A stretch of 64,000 nt of DNA from an uncultured Pelagibacteraceae bacterium (GCA_902630915.1 CACOWD010000001.1:1-64000); one strand, 5' to 3'; positions 1-8,874 are shown, numbered from the stretch's first letter. Numbers and translations are program-made. Notes: generated by a model from the letters alone, not told the origin.

Positions 1-330
1 ACTTTCCACACCTTCAAATCTTGTTATGAACCACTTTTGTTTTTGTCCCCTAAATTTACCTTTCCAAATTTTTCCTACTAAATAATTTGGAAGTTCATAT
101 TCATAAATCTCATCTATTTCTTTTATAACTTTAATATTTCTTATGCTAGTTTCTTCAAAAAGTTCTCTTTTCATAGCTGAGAAATAATCTTCACCATTGT
201 CAACACCGCCTTGAGGCATTTGCCATTTATCAATTGGGTTATCCTTTCTTTTAGCCACAAACACTTTGTTTTCATTATTTAAAACAACAATTCCAACACC
301 CGTGCGCATTGGAAGTTTTTTAGTAGTCAT
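1..330 (-). CDS. rppH: RNA pyrophosphohydrolase RppH (Nudix), 3' end cut by window edge
   Basis: Only the first 110 residues are inside the window. The family removes pyrophosphate from 5'-triphosphate RNA, which starts mRNA decay, and also hydrolyses dinucleoside polyphosphates. The N-terminus (MTTKKLPMRTGVGIVVLN) and a complete Nudix box at residues 41-63 are visible: GGVDNGE, then RELFEE with the metal-binding glutamates. The usual Gly near the box end is Ser62. The WQMPQGG segment before the box is typical of RppH. It follows ctpA by 5 nt and is probably the last gene of that operon in this window. The family assignment is secure; the substrate is inferred. Confidence 0.9.
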   Translation of the reverse strand, partial: MTTKKLPMRTGVGIVVLNNENKVFVAKRKDNPIDKWQMPQGGVDNGEDYFSAMKRELFEETSIRNIKVIKEIDEIYEYELPNYLVGKIWKGKFRGQKQKWFITRFEGVES

Positions 331-335
331 ATTTT

Positions 336-1472
336 TTATGAATTAAAAAGTTTGATGGCGTAATTAAGTTGATTGTCTTTTTCTGAATTTATTTGGAAGT
401 CTTCACTATTTTCTTCAACAAATATATCAGGAGTAACCCCAACCTCTGAAATCGATTTTCCAGAAGGAAGGTAATATTTTGATATAGTTAATCTCATTCC
501 CCCACCATTTTTCAATGGTATAATAGATTGCACAGAGCCTTTACCGTAAGAGTTTTCACCTAAAATTATCGCTCTTTTGTGGTCTTTTAGTGCTCCGGCA
601 AATATTTCTGAAGCAGAAGCTGAGCCATTATTAATTAATACAACGATTGGTTTCCCTTTAATCTCGTCACCCTTTCTTGCAAAAAATTTTCTAGTTTCTG
701 AAACTTTTCGACCTTTGGTGGATACTATTTCGCCATCCTCCAAAAAGAAATCAGTAATGTTTATTGCCTGTGTTAAAAGTCCTCCTGGATTATTTCTTAG
801 GTCTAAAACATATCCTTTAATATCATTTTTTTTTTCAAACTCTTTAACTGATTTTAAAAATTGTTTGTCGCTATTTTCATTGAATGACTTTAATCTTATA
901 TAGCCCAAATTTTTTTCTCGACCGATAATTTTAGAGCTTACTGACTTAACTTCTATAATTTCTCTCAATATCTTAAACTCTAATGGTTTTTTTACATTTT
1001 TTCTTCTTACTGTTAAATCTATTGTTGTTCCCACTGGTCCTCTCATAAGTTTTACTGCCTCTAATAACGATTTTCCTTGAACTTGCTCTTTTCCAATTTT
1101 TACAATGTAGTCTCCAGCCTTAATCCCTGCTTTAGCAGCAGGGGTATCATCAATTGGTGAAATTACTTTTACTACTCCAGCCTCCATACCAATTTCAATT
1201 CCTAGTCCTCCAAACTCACCTTTTGTGTCGGTCTGCATTTCTTTAAAAAGTTCTGGACTCATATAAGCAGAATAAGGATCAAGAGATTGAAGCACGCCAT
1301 TAATAGCAGAGTCCATCATGTCAGCTTGATCAACTTCGTCTACATAATCTTTTTTTATGTTTTCTAAGACCTCCCCAAATAGGTCTATTTTTTCGTAAAG
1401 ATCATTTTTTGGATATGCCACACTATTAAGCATGTTTAGTATTAAAAATGTCAAAGTTAAAATTTTTTTCAT
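336..1472 (-). CDS. ctpA: Carboxy-terminal processing protease CtpA (S41 family)
   Basis: 378 residues. A signal peptide or N-terminal anchor occupies about residues 1-19, so the protein acts in the periplasm. A PDZ domain spans about 85-165 (GLGIEIG ... AGIKAGDYIVKI) and binds substrate C-termini. The S41 catalytic core follows. The nucleophile is most likely Ser286 in NGSASASEI, and the general base Lys311 in SYGKGSVQ, 25 residues apart as in other CtpA proteins. Family members trim or degrade envelope proteins such as peptidoglycan hydrolase partners. It overlaps rsfS by 4 nt (ATGA). Many relatives have rlmH and an M23 peptidase gene between these two; here both are absent. Confidence 0.93.
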   Translation of the reverse strand: MKKILTLTFLILNMLNSVAYPKNDLYEKIDLFGEVLENIKKDYVDEVDQADMMDSAINGVLQSLDPYSAYMSPELFKEMQTDTKGEFGGLGIEIGMEAGVVKVISPIDDTPAAKAGIKAGDYIVKIGKEQVQGKSLLEAVKLMRGPVGTTIDLTVRRKNVKKPLEFKILREIIEVKSVSSKIIGREKNLGYIRLKSFNENSDKQFLKSVKEFEKKNDIKGYVLDLRNNPGGLLTQAINITDFFLEDGEIVSTKGRKVSETRKFFARKGDEIKGKPIVVLINNGSASASEIFAGALKDHKRAIILGENSYGKGSVQSIIPLKNGGGMRLTISKYYLPSGKSISEVGVTPDIFVEENSEDFQINSEKDNQLNYAIKLFNS

Positions 1473-1816
1473 ATCATCGCTTTTTCTTTCGGTATTTCTT
1501 CAGACCACATTTTTTCTAAATCATAAAACTCTCTTTTTTCTGGATGAAATATATGAACAATTACATCCTGGATATCAACTAATTTCCAATCATTGCTGTC
1601 TTTTCCCTCTATTCTGCAGTTTTCTAAACCAATTTTTTTTAATTCTGAAACAAGTATTTCTGATAGAGCTTGAAGATGTCGCGATGAGGTGCCTGACGCT
1701 ATAATCATATAATCAGCAATATAGGATTTATTTCTTAAGTTTATAGATGTAATGTTTTGAGCTTTATTATTATCTAAAATTTTTTCTATATTCTTTTTAA
1801 TCTCTACAATCTTCAT
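1469..1816 (-). CDS. rsfS: Ribosomal silencing factor RsfS (Iojap family)
   Basis: 115 residues, normal for the family. RsfS binds ribosomal protein uL14 and blocks subunit joining when nutrients are short. Family signatures are visible: ADYMIIASGTSSRHLQAL at residues 34-51, DWKLVD at about 78, then DVIVHIFHPEKREFYDLE and a Trp near the C-terminus. The start is an ATG sharing bases with the nadD stop (TAATG), which suggests translational coupling. The end overlaps ctpA by 4 nt. The nadD-rsfS pairing is the standard bacterial order and supports the call. Confidence 0.93.
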   Translation of the reverse strand: MKIVEIKKNIEKILDNNKAQNITSINLRNKSYIADYMIIASGTSSRHLQALSEILVSELKKIGLENCRIEGKDSNDWKLVDIQDVIVHIFHPEKREFYDLEKMWSEEIPKEKAMI

Positions 1817-2361
1817 TAATTAATTCTTTTGATTTTTTTCTTTAACACTGTAGATGAGATTCTTATAGGCTTATTTTTGATATAAGTAATTTTATTTTTA
1901 TTTAAATAATTTGCCACAATAGTATATCTGCTCTTTCTATCATATCCTATGCGAGAAAAAACAATTAATTTTGTTAATTTTACTATTCTTTTCCAACTTT
2001 TCCATTTATGAAGTTCTAGCAAAATATCTGAACCAAGAATAAAATAAATATTTTTAAGTTTTTTCTTTTTTATAATATAGGTAATTATGTCTATTGATCT
2101 CGAAGATCTTACTTTATCTTCTAAATATAAGACTTGTATCTTCTTGAAATTTTTTACAAGATTTTTTGCATGACTCAATCTTTCTTTCAAAGAAAAAAAA
2201 GCTTTCTTTTTAAATGGATTTTTTTTTGTTACTATCCAATAGACTTTTTTTAATTTCTCCCTTTTAATCGCAATTTTAGAAATAATTAAGTGTCCTTTAT
2301 GAGCTGGATCAAAACTTCCTCCTAAGATACCAATTTTTGTTTTTTGAGAATTTACCATCAA
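1816..2361 (-). CDS. nadD: Nicotinate-nucleotide adenylyltransferase NadD
   Basis: 181 residues, slightly short for the family. It transfers AMP from ATP to nicotinate mononucleotide to give deamido-NAD, a cytoplasmic step of NAD synthesis. The nucleotidyltransferase motif GGSFDPAHKGH lies at residues 14-24, and the second signature IRISST lies near the C-terminus. Two consecutive ATG codons begin the frame, so the start is certain to within one codon. It directly abuts proA upstream and is coupled to rsfS downstream by TAATG. Confidence 0.93.
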   Translation of the reverse strand: MMVNSQKTKIGILGGSFDPAHKGHLIISKIAIKREKLKKVYWIVTKKNPFKKKAFFSLKERLSHAKNLVKNFKKIQVLYLEDKVRSSRSIDIITYIIKKKKLKNIYFILGSDILLELHKWKSWKRIVKLTKLIVFSRIGYDRKSRYTIVANYLNKNKITYIKNKPIRISSTVLKKKIKRIN

Positions 2362-3603
2362 TTACGATCTGATCGCACCTTTTCCAGACACCACATATTT
2401 ATAAGAGGTTAATTGATTAATTCCTACTGGGCCTCTTGGGGGCAGTTTGTTTGTCGATATCCCAATTTCACCTCCAAATCCGAACTCGCCTCCATCAGCA
2501 AATTGAGTTGAAACATTATGCATTGCTATCGAGCTATTAACTCCATTTAAAAAAACTTTTGCATTTTTCGGATTACTTGTAATTATACTATCAGTATGCA
2601 TAGTTCCGTACTTTAAAATATGATTAATTGCTTCTTTAACATTTTTGACAGTTTTAACCGAAATAATTGCTTTTAAATATTCTGTTTTCCAATCTTTTTC
2701 TTTTGCAGATTTGAGACTATTTTTAAATAGTTTATTTATTTTATTATCAACTCTGACCTCGCAACCTGACTTTATTAATGTATTGATAATTTCAATACCG
2801 TGAGTTTTTAAAGCTTTTTCTTCAATTAAAAGAGTTTCCGCCGCTCCACAAATACTTGTCCTTCTCATTTTTGCATTAACAATTATATTTTTTGCCATTT
2901 TTATATTTGAGCTTTTATCAACATAAATATGGCATAAACCTTCAAGATGGCCAATTACATGTACATTAGAAAATTTTTGCACTTTCGCAACAAGTCCTTT
3001 CCCACCTCTTGGCACAATTACATCAATGTATGCACTCATTTTTGATAATAGCTGATCAACTATTTTTCTACTTTTATTCTCAATTATTTGAATACAGTTT
3101 TGATTGATATTGTTTCTTTTTAAATTATCTCTGAATAAATTTGCTAGTAATTTGTTTGAATTAAAAGCTTCAGACCCTCCTCTTAAAATAGAGCAATTAC
3201 CTGATTTTAAACATAACGCTGCAACATCAGCAGTTACATTAGGTCTGCTCTCATATATTACACCTATAACGCCAATCGGAGTTGATACTTTTTTAATTGT
3301 TAAATTATTAGGTCTACGCCAGGTTTTCAAAACTCTTCCGACCGGATCTTTAAACTTTGCAATTTCATTTATTGAATGTCTAATACCATCAATACTTTTT
3401 TTATTTATAATAAGTCTATCAACTAAATGTTTTCTTTTAACGTTTTTTACATCTTTAAGGTTTTCTTTGATTATTATGTTAGTATTCTTTAAAAGTGATT
3501 GATTGTAATTTTCTAAAACTTTTTTAATCTTAGTATGTTTTACATCCTTTAAATCTTCAAAGGCTTTTCTAGCGTTCTTTCCTATAGTTTCTAGATAAGT
3601 CAT
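2362..3603 (-). CDS. proA: Gamma-glutamyl phosphate reductase ProA
   Basis: 413 residues, full length. It reduces gamma-glutamyl phosphate with NADPH to glutamate semialdehyde, the second step of proline synthesis. The aldehyde-dehydrogenase fold signatures are present: RPNNLTIKKVSTPIGVIGVIYESRPNVT in the first half (residues 97-124), and the catalytic Cys252 in RRTSICGAAETLL. VPRGGKG and GPVGINQLTSYKYVV near the end are typical of ProA. It abuts proB upstream and nadD downstream with no spacer, so the three are almost certainly one transcript. Confidence 0.96.
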   Translation of the reverse strand: MTYLETIGKNARKAFEDLKDVKHTKIKKVLENYNQSLLKNTNIIIKENLKDVKNVKRKHLVDRLIINKKSIDGIRHSINEIAKFKDPVGRVLKTWRRPNNLTIKKVSTPIGVIGVIYESRPNVTADVAALCLKSGNCSILRGGSEAFNSNKLLANLFRDNLKRNNINQNCIQIIENKSRKIVDQLLSKMSAYIDVIVPRGGKGLVAKVQKFSNVHVIGHLEGLCHIYVDKSSNIKMAKNIIVNAKMRRTSICGAAETLLIEEKALKTHGIEIINTLIKSGCEVRVDNKINKLFKNSLKSAKEKDWKTEYLKAIISVKTVKNVKEAINHILKYGTMHTDSIITSNPKNAKVFLNGVNSSIAMHNVSTQFADGGEFGFGGEIGISTNKLPPRGPVGINQLTSYKYVVSGKGAIRS

Positions 3604-4695
3604 TTATAATAATACCATATCATCTTTGTGAATTACTTCAGTTTTACTTAGGTAACCAAGAATTATTTCAATCTCTTTGCTTTGTTTACCTTTAATTTTG
3701 TCTATTTCAGTAGAGCTAAAAGAGGATAAACCTCGAGCTAGCTGTAAATTATTCTGATCTAAGATTATTACATTTTCTCCTTTTTTGAAATTTCCATCGA
3801 TCTTAGTGATTCCAGCAGCGAGTAAACTTTTACCATTTATCAAAGCTTCGGCTGCTCCATTATCTATATATATAGTTCCGTTGTAATTAAGAGAACCTAT
3901 GATCCATTTTTTTCTAGCATCTAGAGTTGAAATTTTTGGTAAGAAGTGGGTGTATTTTTTATTTTTAATGATGTTTAATATTGGGTTATTTACTTTACCA
4001 TTTGCAATAAACATATGACTCCCTGAATTCATACAAATCTTAGCAGCATCTAACTTTGTTGCTATTCCTCCTGAACCAAATTTATTTTTCTTGTTATCTA
4101 TAAGTGATGTGATTTTTTCATCGATTGAAAATACTTTCCTTATTATTTTTTTTCCTTTTGACTTATCATATAATCCATCAACATCTGAAAACAATATCAG
4201 TAAGTCAGCTCCAATAATTTGAGCTACCCTTGCAGCCAATCTATCATTGTCTCCATATTTTATTTCACTTGTTGCTGTTGAGTCGTTTTCATTTACTACA
4301 GGAATAGCTTTAAGTTTAAACAAATTGTCAAAAGTTCTTCTTACATTAATAGCTCTCCTTCTCTGTTCAGTATCATCTGGGGTAATTAAAATTTGACCAG
4401 TTTTAACTTTAAATTTATCAAATAGTTTTTGAAATTCTCCTGCTAAATGAATTTGACCGACCGCTGCAATAGCCTGGCTCATTTCTAGTTTAATTTTACC
4501 TTTTTTAATTTTAAGATATTTTTGCCCAAGAGCTATTGCTCCTGAAGAAACAATAACGAAGTTTTTTCCTTTTCCGTATTTTTTAATATCCTTAATAAGA
4601 GAAGTTACCCATTTTTTTTTAAAAATACCTTTACTATCAACTACAGTAGCAGATCCGAGTTTTAAAACTATTTTATTTGCATTTTTAATTAGCAT
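3604..4695 (-). CDS. proB: Glutamate 5-kinase ProB with C-terminal PUA domain
   Basis: 363 residues. It phosphorylates glutamate at the gamma carboxyl, the committed and usually proline-inhibited step of proline synthesis. The amino-acid kinase domain covers about residues 1-255 (KLGSATV, VSSGAIALG, VNENDST, FSDVDGLY, FGSGGIATKLDAA). A PUA domain follows at about 275-355. Its start overlaps the end of obg by 11 nt, so the start codon lies inside the last codons of obg. The obg-proB-proA order is common in bacteria. Confidence 0.96.
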   Translation of the reverse strand: MLIKNANKIVLKLGSATVVDSKGIFKKKWVTSLIKDIKKYGKGKNFVIVSSGAIALGQKYLKIKKGKIKLEMSQAIAAVGQIHLAGEFQKLFDKFKVKTGQILITPDDTEQRRRAINVRRTFDNLFKLKAIPVVNENDSTATSEIKYGDNDRLAARVAQIIGADLLILFSDVDGLYDKSKGKKIIRKVFSIDEKITSLIDNKKNKFGSGGIATKLDAAKICMNSGSHMFIANGKVNNPILNIIKNKKYTHFLPKISTLDARKKWIIGSLNYNGTIYIDNGAAEALINGKSLLAAGITKIDGNFKKGENVIILDQNNLQLARGLSSFSSTEIDKIKGKQSKEIEIILGYLSKTEVIHKDDMVLL

Positions 4696-5593
4696 ATTTC
4701 ATTAGCAATTTTTTTATTTTTTTATTTATCTCATTATTTTCTAACAAATCTGATTTATTAAAAAAAATAATTTCTTCTTTTTTTGTCAAATTTTTATCAT
4801 AATTAGAAAGCTCTAATTTGATTTTTTTATATGAATTAAACAAATTATCTTCTGACAAGTCTATTAAATGAAGTAAAATTTTACATCTCTCGATATGTCT
4901 TAAGAATTTATCCCCAAGACCAACACCTTTATGTGCTCCTTCCACTAAACCAGGAATATCAGCCAAAGTAATCTCTTTACCTCCGTAGTAAGAAACCCCT
5001 AAGTTTGGATTTATTGTTGTGAAAGGATAATTCGCTATTTTAGGCTTAGCTCTTGTTAATGCTGCGAGTAAACTGGATTTACCAGCGTTAGGCTTACCTA
5101 TAATTCCAATATCAGCGATTACTTTTAATTGAAGCCAAATCCAAAATTCTTCCCCAATTTTTCCACTTGTTTTTTTTCTTGGGGCTCTATTTGTGGAGCT
5201 TTTAAACCTTACATTCCCTAGGCCACCATTACCACCTGATGCCACAAGGTATCTTTCTTTATTTTTTGTAAAATCATAAATTAATGTGTTGTTATCCTCT
5301 TCATACACCTGAGTTCCTAATGGAACTTTTAAAATTAAATCTTCTCCATTTGCTCCAGTCTTATTTCTTTTACTACCAGGTTTTCCATGTTGAGCTTTAA
5401 AATGTTGTGCATATCTAAAATCAATTAATGTATTAAGATTTCTATCGGATTGAAAAATTATAGATCCACCATTCCCCCCATCACCACCATCCGGTCCACC
5501 AAACTCAACAAACTTTTCCCTCCTGAAGCTTGCAGAACCTGAACCGCCATTTCCAGCTTTAATGTAAATCTTTGCTTGATCTAAAAATTTCAT
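4685..5593 (-). CDS. obg: GTPase Obg/CgtA, C-terminally short (no G5 region)
   Basis: 302 residues; most Obg proteins have about 330 or more. Obg is a GTPase acting in late 50S assembly and stress control. The Gly-rich Obg fold covers about residues 1-158 (GNGGSGSASFRREKF, GGPDGGDGG). In the G domain G1 is GKPNAGKSS (166-174), the switch FTT is 191-193, G3 DIPG is 212-215 and G4 NKSD is 279-282. The frame stops about 20 residues after G4, where the G5 (SA) strand and last helix should follow, and proB already starts there, so no coding room remains. This may be a natural truncation or a sequence error. Adjacency to rpmA and rplU confirms identity. Confidence 0.92.
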   Translation of the reverse strand: MKFLDQAKIYIKAGNGGSGSASFRREKFVEFGGPDGGDGGNGGSIIFQSDRNLNTLIDFRYAQHFKAQHGKPGSKRNKTGANGEDLILKVPLGTQVYEEDNNTLIYDFTKNKERYLVASGGNGGLGNVRFKSSTNRAPRKKTSGKIGEEFWIWLQLKVIADIGIIGKPNAGKSSLLAALTRAKPKIANYPFTTINPNLGVSYYGGKEITLADIPGLVEGAHKGVGLGDKFLRHIERCKILLHLIDLSEDNLFNSYKKIKLELSNYDKNLTKKEEIIFFNKSDLLENNEINKKIKKLLMKYAN

Positions 5594-5633
5594 ACTTATT
5601 ATAATACAAATAACTTAGGTTATTTATATAGAT

Positions 5634-5888
5634 TTAATTGGGGATTACAGAAACAAAAGTTCTGTTTAGTTTAGATTTTTTGAATTTTACTTTTCCTTTA
5701 ACCAAAGAGAAAATCGAGTGATCTTTGCCCATACCAACATTATCGCCAGGATGGATTTTAGTTCCTCTTTGTCTAACAATGATGTTACCAGGTATTACAA
5801 TTTGATCACCGTATTTTTTTACCCCAAGACGTCTACCTTTGCTATCTCGGCCGTTCTTCGATGATCCACCTGCTTTTTTTGTTGCCAT
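5634..5888 (-). CDS. rpmA: 50S ribosomal protein L27 (bL27)
   Basis: 84 residues, the usual length. It starts [18 protein letters not shown], the conserved N-terminal tail that reaches the peptidyl-transferase centre. [13 protein letters not shown] and [13 protein letters not shown] segments are the family core. It lies 8 nt after rplU and 40 nt before obg, the classical rplU-rpmA-obg order. No cleavable N-terminal extension of the Firmicutes type is seen. Confidence 0.97.
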   Translation of the reverse strand: MATKKAGGSSKNGRDSKGRRLGVKKYGDQIVIPGNIIVRQRGTKIHPGDNVGMGKDHSIFSLVKGKVKFKKSKLNRTFVSVIPN

Positions 5889-5896
5889 TTAATTTC

Positions 5897-6304
5897 CTAC
5901 TTTTTTGTTAACTTTTTTACAACTTTTTTTTCTTCTTTAACAGTTTTTTCTTTTTTCACTATTTTAGCCTCACCTATAACTTTACCGCCTTTTGCTAAAA
6001 TTTTTGTAATTTGTATCTTTGAATGACGTTGTCTGTGACCATTTTTTTTCCTAGAGTGTTTTCTTCTTCTTTTATGAAAAATTAGTACAGTTCGATCTTT
6101 AACATTGCTTAAGAGTTTAGCTTCTACTGTAGCTCCTTCAACCTTAGGACTTCCAACTTCTGTACTTTTATCGTCATTTAAAAGCAAAACATTATCAAAT
6201 TTTATAGTTTCACCAATTTTGGCATTAAGCTTTTCAATTTCAAGTATTTTACTTGCAGATACTTTGTACTGTTTTCCACCTGTTTCAATTATAGCAAATG
6301 ACAT
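5897..6304 (-). CDS. rplU: 50S ribosomal protein L21 (bL21) with Lys-rich tail
   Basis: 135 residues. The first ~103 residues are the L21 fold: FAIIETGGKQYKVS at the start and FHKRRRKHSRKKNGHRQ in the rRNA-binding loop. About 30 extra C-terminal residues are mostly Lys, Val and Glu (KIVKKEKTVKEEKKVVKK), a low-complexity tail beyond the usual ~103-residue length. It is the first gene of the rplU-rpmA-obg-proB-proA-nadD-rsfS-ctpA-rppH run, with a good promoter just upstream. Confidence 0.96.
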   Translation of the reverse strand: MSFAIIETGGKQYKVSASKILEIEKLNAKIGETIKFDNVLLLNDDKSTEVGSPKVEGATVEAKLLSNVKDRTVLIFHKRRRKHSRKKNGHRQRHSKIQITKILAKGGKVIGEAKIVKKEKTVKEEKKVVKKLTKK

Positions 6305-6330
6305 AAATTTTCTTTTTTTAATTTCAACGC

Positions 6331-6358
6331 AATATAGCCTTCAGCGCTAGCAAGTCAA
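6331..6358 (-). promoter_or_regulatory. Sigma-70-type promoter for rplU-rpmA-obg run
   Basis: On the minus strand TTGACT (6358-6353) is separated by 16 nt from TATATT (6336-6331). The predicted start of transcription is near 6324, about 20 nt upstream of the rplU ATG at 6304. It is the only clear promoter I see ahead of this long minus-strand gene run. Confidence 0.6.
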
Positions 6359-6369
6359 GATTATTGAAG

Positions 6370-7128
6370 TTAAAAAGAGTCCTTTAATTCTCTTAATTTT
6401 GAAAAAACTTCGACTTCCGATGAATCTTTTAGTCCTAAAGTATGCTTAATTTCGTTATCGTTACACCTTAAGAAAATATTTGTTTTAATTTCTTGTTCCA
6501 GAGTAGATGGGATAGTCGGTTGATTAGAATTTAATTTTTTTTGAATATCAATTTTTTTCTCCTTTAGAAAGGCATTTTTAGCGTCGTACGCTAAACAAAA
6601 ATTTAAATTTGATTTTGTGTACTCGTGTCCACAATAGATTTTTGTTTCAGGCGGGAGGTTTTTAATTTTATTCAAAGAATTAAACATTTCTTCATAAGTT
6701 CCCTCAAAAACTCTACCACATCCTAATGAAAATAAAGTATCTCCAGTAAAAGCAATTTTTTCTTTTCTAAAGAAAAAAGCAATATGGCCTTTTGTATGAC
6801 CTGGAACAAAAATTACCTCGAATTCTAAATTTCCTATCTTATGTTTCTGATTTTCTTTAAGAAATAAATCTATTCCCGGAATACGATCTTTATCTGATAT
6901 AAATCCTAAAATTTTTGAATTATATTTTTTTTTTAGTTCTAAGTTTGCGCCCACATGATCGGCGTGATGGTGAGTATTCAAAATAAAATCTAGCTTTTTG
7001 TACTCATTAATAACATAATCACAAGCCTTAAACTCTGAAGGATCAACGATTGAAACAGTATTAGTTTTTTTTTCGAAAATTAAATAACTATAATTGTCAT
7101 TCAAGCATGGAATAATTTTTATTATCAT
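6370..7128 (-). CDS. gloB: Hydroxyacylglutathione hydrolase GloB (glyoxalase II)
   Basis: 252 residues. It hydrolyses S-lactoylglutathione to lactate and glutathione, finishing methylglyoxal detoxification in the cytoplasm. The metallo-beta-lactamase metal motif THHHADHVG lies at residues 52-60. VPGHTKGHIAFF, FTGDTLFSLGCGRVFEG and YCGHEYT carry the remaining metal ligands and are typical of glyoxalase II. LRELKDSF closes the protein as in the family. It lies 1 nt after metW, so it is probably cotranscribed with metX-metW. Confidence 0.94.
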   Translation of the reverse strand: MIIKIIPCLNDNYSYLIFEKKTNTVSIVDPSEFKACDYVINEYKKLDFILNTHHHADHVGANLELKKKYNSKILGFISDKDRIPGIDLFLKENQKHKIGNLEFEVIFVPGHTKGHIAFFFRKEKIAFTGDTLFSLGCGRVFEGTYEEMFNSLNKIKNLPPETKIYCGHEYTKSNLNFCLAYDAKNAFLKEKKIDIQKKLNSNQPTIPSTLEQEIKTNIFLRCNDNEIKHTLGLKDSSEVEVFSKLRELKDSF

Positions 7129-7129
7129 T

Positions 7130-7738
7130 TCATCCTATTAAAAAAATACCAACTTTTGAAAAAAGGTTTTTGATTTCTAGATTACTCTTTTTAATTATTG
7201 AAGTTTTATTTCCATTAACGCCCACAACCTTTTTTATATTAATTTTTTTATCATCGCAAAAATTAAATAAATCTTTTATTGTGCACATGTGCAAATTTGG
7301 GGTATTGTACCAAGTATTTGGTAATGTTTTTGTAACTGGCATCTTACCAAAAAATAAAAGTTTAGTTCTTACTTTCCAGAATCCAAAATTAGGAATTGAA
7401 ATAACAACTGATTTTCCAATTCTCAAAAGATTTTTTAAAACTTTTTCAGGTTCATAAAAAGCTTGTAAAGTCTGACTGAGAACAACATAATCAAATGATT
7501 TATCAGGAAATTGATGTAATTCAGTTTCCGCATTACCTTGAATGACAGGCAGTCCTTTGTGAATACATTCCTGGACGTTCTCTTGATTAAGCTCAAGACC
7601 TCGAACTTCTACATTTTTTTCTTTTTTAAGAAGATTCATCAAAGATCCATCACCACAGCCTACGTCAAGAACTCTTGTATTATTAGGTAATAAATCTGCT
7701 ATAACTTTAAATTCTTTTTTCATTTCTAAATTTTTCAT
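7130..7738 (-). CDS. metW: Methionine biosynthesis protein MetW
   Basis: 202 residues, a class I SAM-dependent methyltransferase fold with motif I RVLDVGCGDGSL near the start. MetW is the usual partner of MetX in proteobacteria, where it supports homoserine acyltransferase activity; its exact chemistry is less settled. Family-typical segments include VLSQTLQAFYEPEKVL, SIPNFGFWKVR and TWYNTPNLHMCTIKDL. Its first 32 nt overlap the end of metX, implying coupled translation. Regulation is probably shared with metX through the SAM-II leader. Confidence 0.93.
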   Translation of the reverse strand: MKNLEMKKEFKVIADLLPNNTRVLDVGCGDGSLMNLLKKEKNVEVRGLELNQENVQECIHKGLPVIQGNAETELHQFPDKSFDYVVLSQTLQAFYEPEKVLKNLLRIGKSVVISIPNFGFWKVRTKLLFFGKMPVTKTLPNTWYNTPNLHMCTIKDLFNFCDDKKINIKKVVGVNGNKTSIIKKSNLEIKNLFSKVGIFLIG

Positions 7739-8846
7739 ACATTGAATCGATAAAACCTTTTAGGGTTTTTAAAAATTGTGGTTCATTTAGCAAAAAAGAG
7801 TCGTGACCCTTGTCTGTGATAATTTCAGAATAAGACACATCTGCGCCCGACGCATTTAATGCAATAACTATATCCTTATTATCTTTAGTTGTGTAAAGCC
7901 AGTCAGATGAAAATGATATAATTAAAAATTTTGTTTTTTGATTTTTAAATGCCTCTACCAATCCCCCTTTAAACTGTTTTGAAAGATCAAAATAATCCAT
8001 TGCTCTAGTAATATATAGAACTGAGTTAGCATCAAATCTTTCTACAAAGGCATAACCTTGATGTCTTAAATAGCTCTCAACTTGGAAATCAGCATTAAAA
8101 CTAAATTCATAATCTGCTTTCTCTTGTAATTTTCTTCCAAATTTTTCCTGCATACCTTTTTCTGATAAGTAGCTAATGTGACCAACCATCCTTGCTACAG
8201 CTAAACCATTTTTTGGCTGAACATCTTTTAAAACATATTGTCCATTATCCCATACAGGATCAGCCATAATTGCTTGACGTGCTAATTCGTTTAGAGCAAT
8301 ATTTTGAGCACTATGACTTGAACTACAAGCTATCGGAATCGCTGAAAAAGCTTTGTCTGGAAATGTTGCACAAAATTGTAAAAGTTGCATCCCACCCATT
8401 GAACCACCGGTCGCACATAAAAGTTTTTTTATACCTAGATGTTCAAGTAAAGATTCTTGAGCTCTCACCATATCTTTTATTGTTATAACTGGAAAATCTA
8501 AACCATAAGGTCTTTTAGTATCTGGATTTATATTTCTAGGACCTAATGATCCCATGCACCCACCAATAACGTTAGCGCAGATTACAAAATATTTATTTGT
8601 ATCTATTGCTTTACCTGGACCAACCGCAGTAACCCACCAACCTTCTTTATTAGTAATAGGATTAGTTCCAGTTACGAACTGATCTCCTGTTAACGCATGA
8701 AACACAAGTATTGCGTTGTCTTTGCTATCATTCAATTTTCCATAGGTCTCGTAAGCGAGAGGAAAATCTTTTATGGTTTTTCCGCAGTCAAGTTTGAGCG
8801 GTTTGGTAACATCTAATTTATTTATATTCTCAAGTTTTATATTCAT
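7707..8846 (-). CDS. metX: Homoserine O-acyltransferase MetX
   Basis: 379 residues from the chosen start. It acylates homoserine (acetyl-CoA in most family members) as the first committed step of methionine synthesis. The alpha/beta hydrolase nucleophile is Ser149 in GGSMGGMQ, the catalytic His is in GHDSFL near the C-terminus, and the Asp lies in SFSSDWLYTT. The frame stays open to an ATG at 8876, but that stretch encodes the hairpin after the riboswitch (PSLAG). The homologous N-terminus fits MNIKLEN at 8846, so I place the start there. No clear Shine-Dalgarno precedes it. It is controlled by the SAM-II aptamer upstream. Confidence 0.93.
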   Translation of the reverse strand: MNIKLENINKLDVTKPLKLDCGKTIKDFPLAYETYGKLNDSKDNAILVFHALTGDQFVTGTNPITNKEGWWVTAVGPGKAIDTNKYFVICANVIGGCMGSLGPRNINPDTKRPYGLDFPVITIKDMVRAQESLLEHLGIKKLLCATGGSMGGMQLLQFCATFPDKAFSAIPIACSSSHSAQNIALNELARQAIMADPVWDNGQYVLKDVQPKNGLAVARMVGHISYLSEKGMQEKFGRKLQEKADYEFSFNADFQVESYLRHQGYAFVERFDANSVLYITRAMDYFDLSKQFKGGLVEAFKNQKTKFLIISFSSDWLYTTKDNKDIVIALNASGADVSYSEIITDKGHDSFLLNEPQFLKTLKGFIDSMYEKFRNEKRI

Positions 8847-8848
8847 CC

Positions 8849-8874
8849 AAAAAAAAAGCCCAGCTAAACTGGGC
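8849..8874 (-). terminator. Terminator-like hairpin between SAM-II aptamer and metX
   Basis: On the minus strand GCCCAG (8874-8869), a 5-nt loop, CTGGGC (8863-8858) and nine U residues (8857-8849) form a textbook intrinsic terminator. It starts 3 nt after the aptamer ends and finishes 2 nt before the metX ATG. This suggests SAM-dependent attenuation, although a role in exposing or hiding the start region is also possible. I do not see an obvious antiterminator pairing. Confidence 0.75.
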
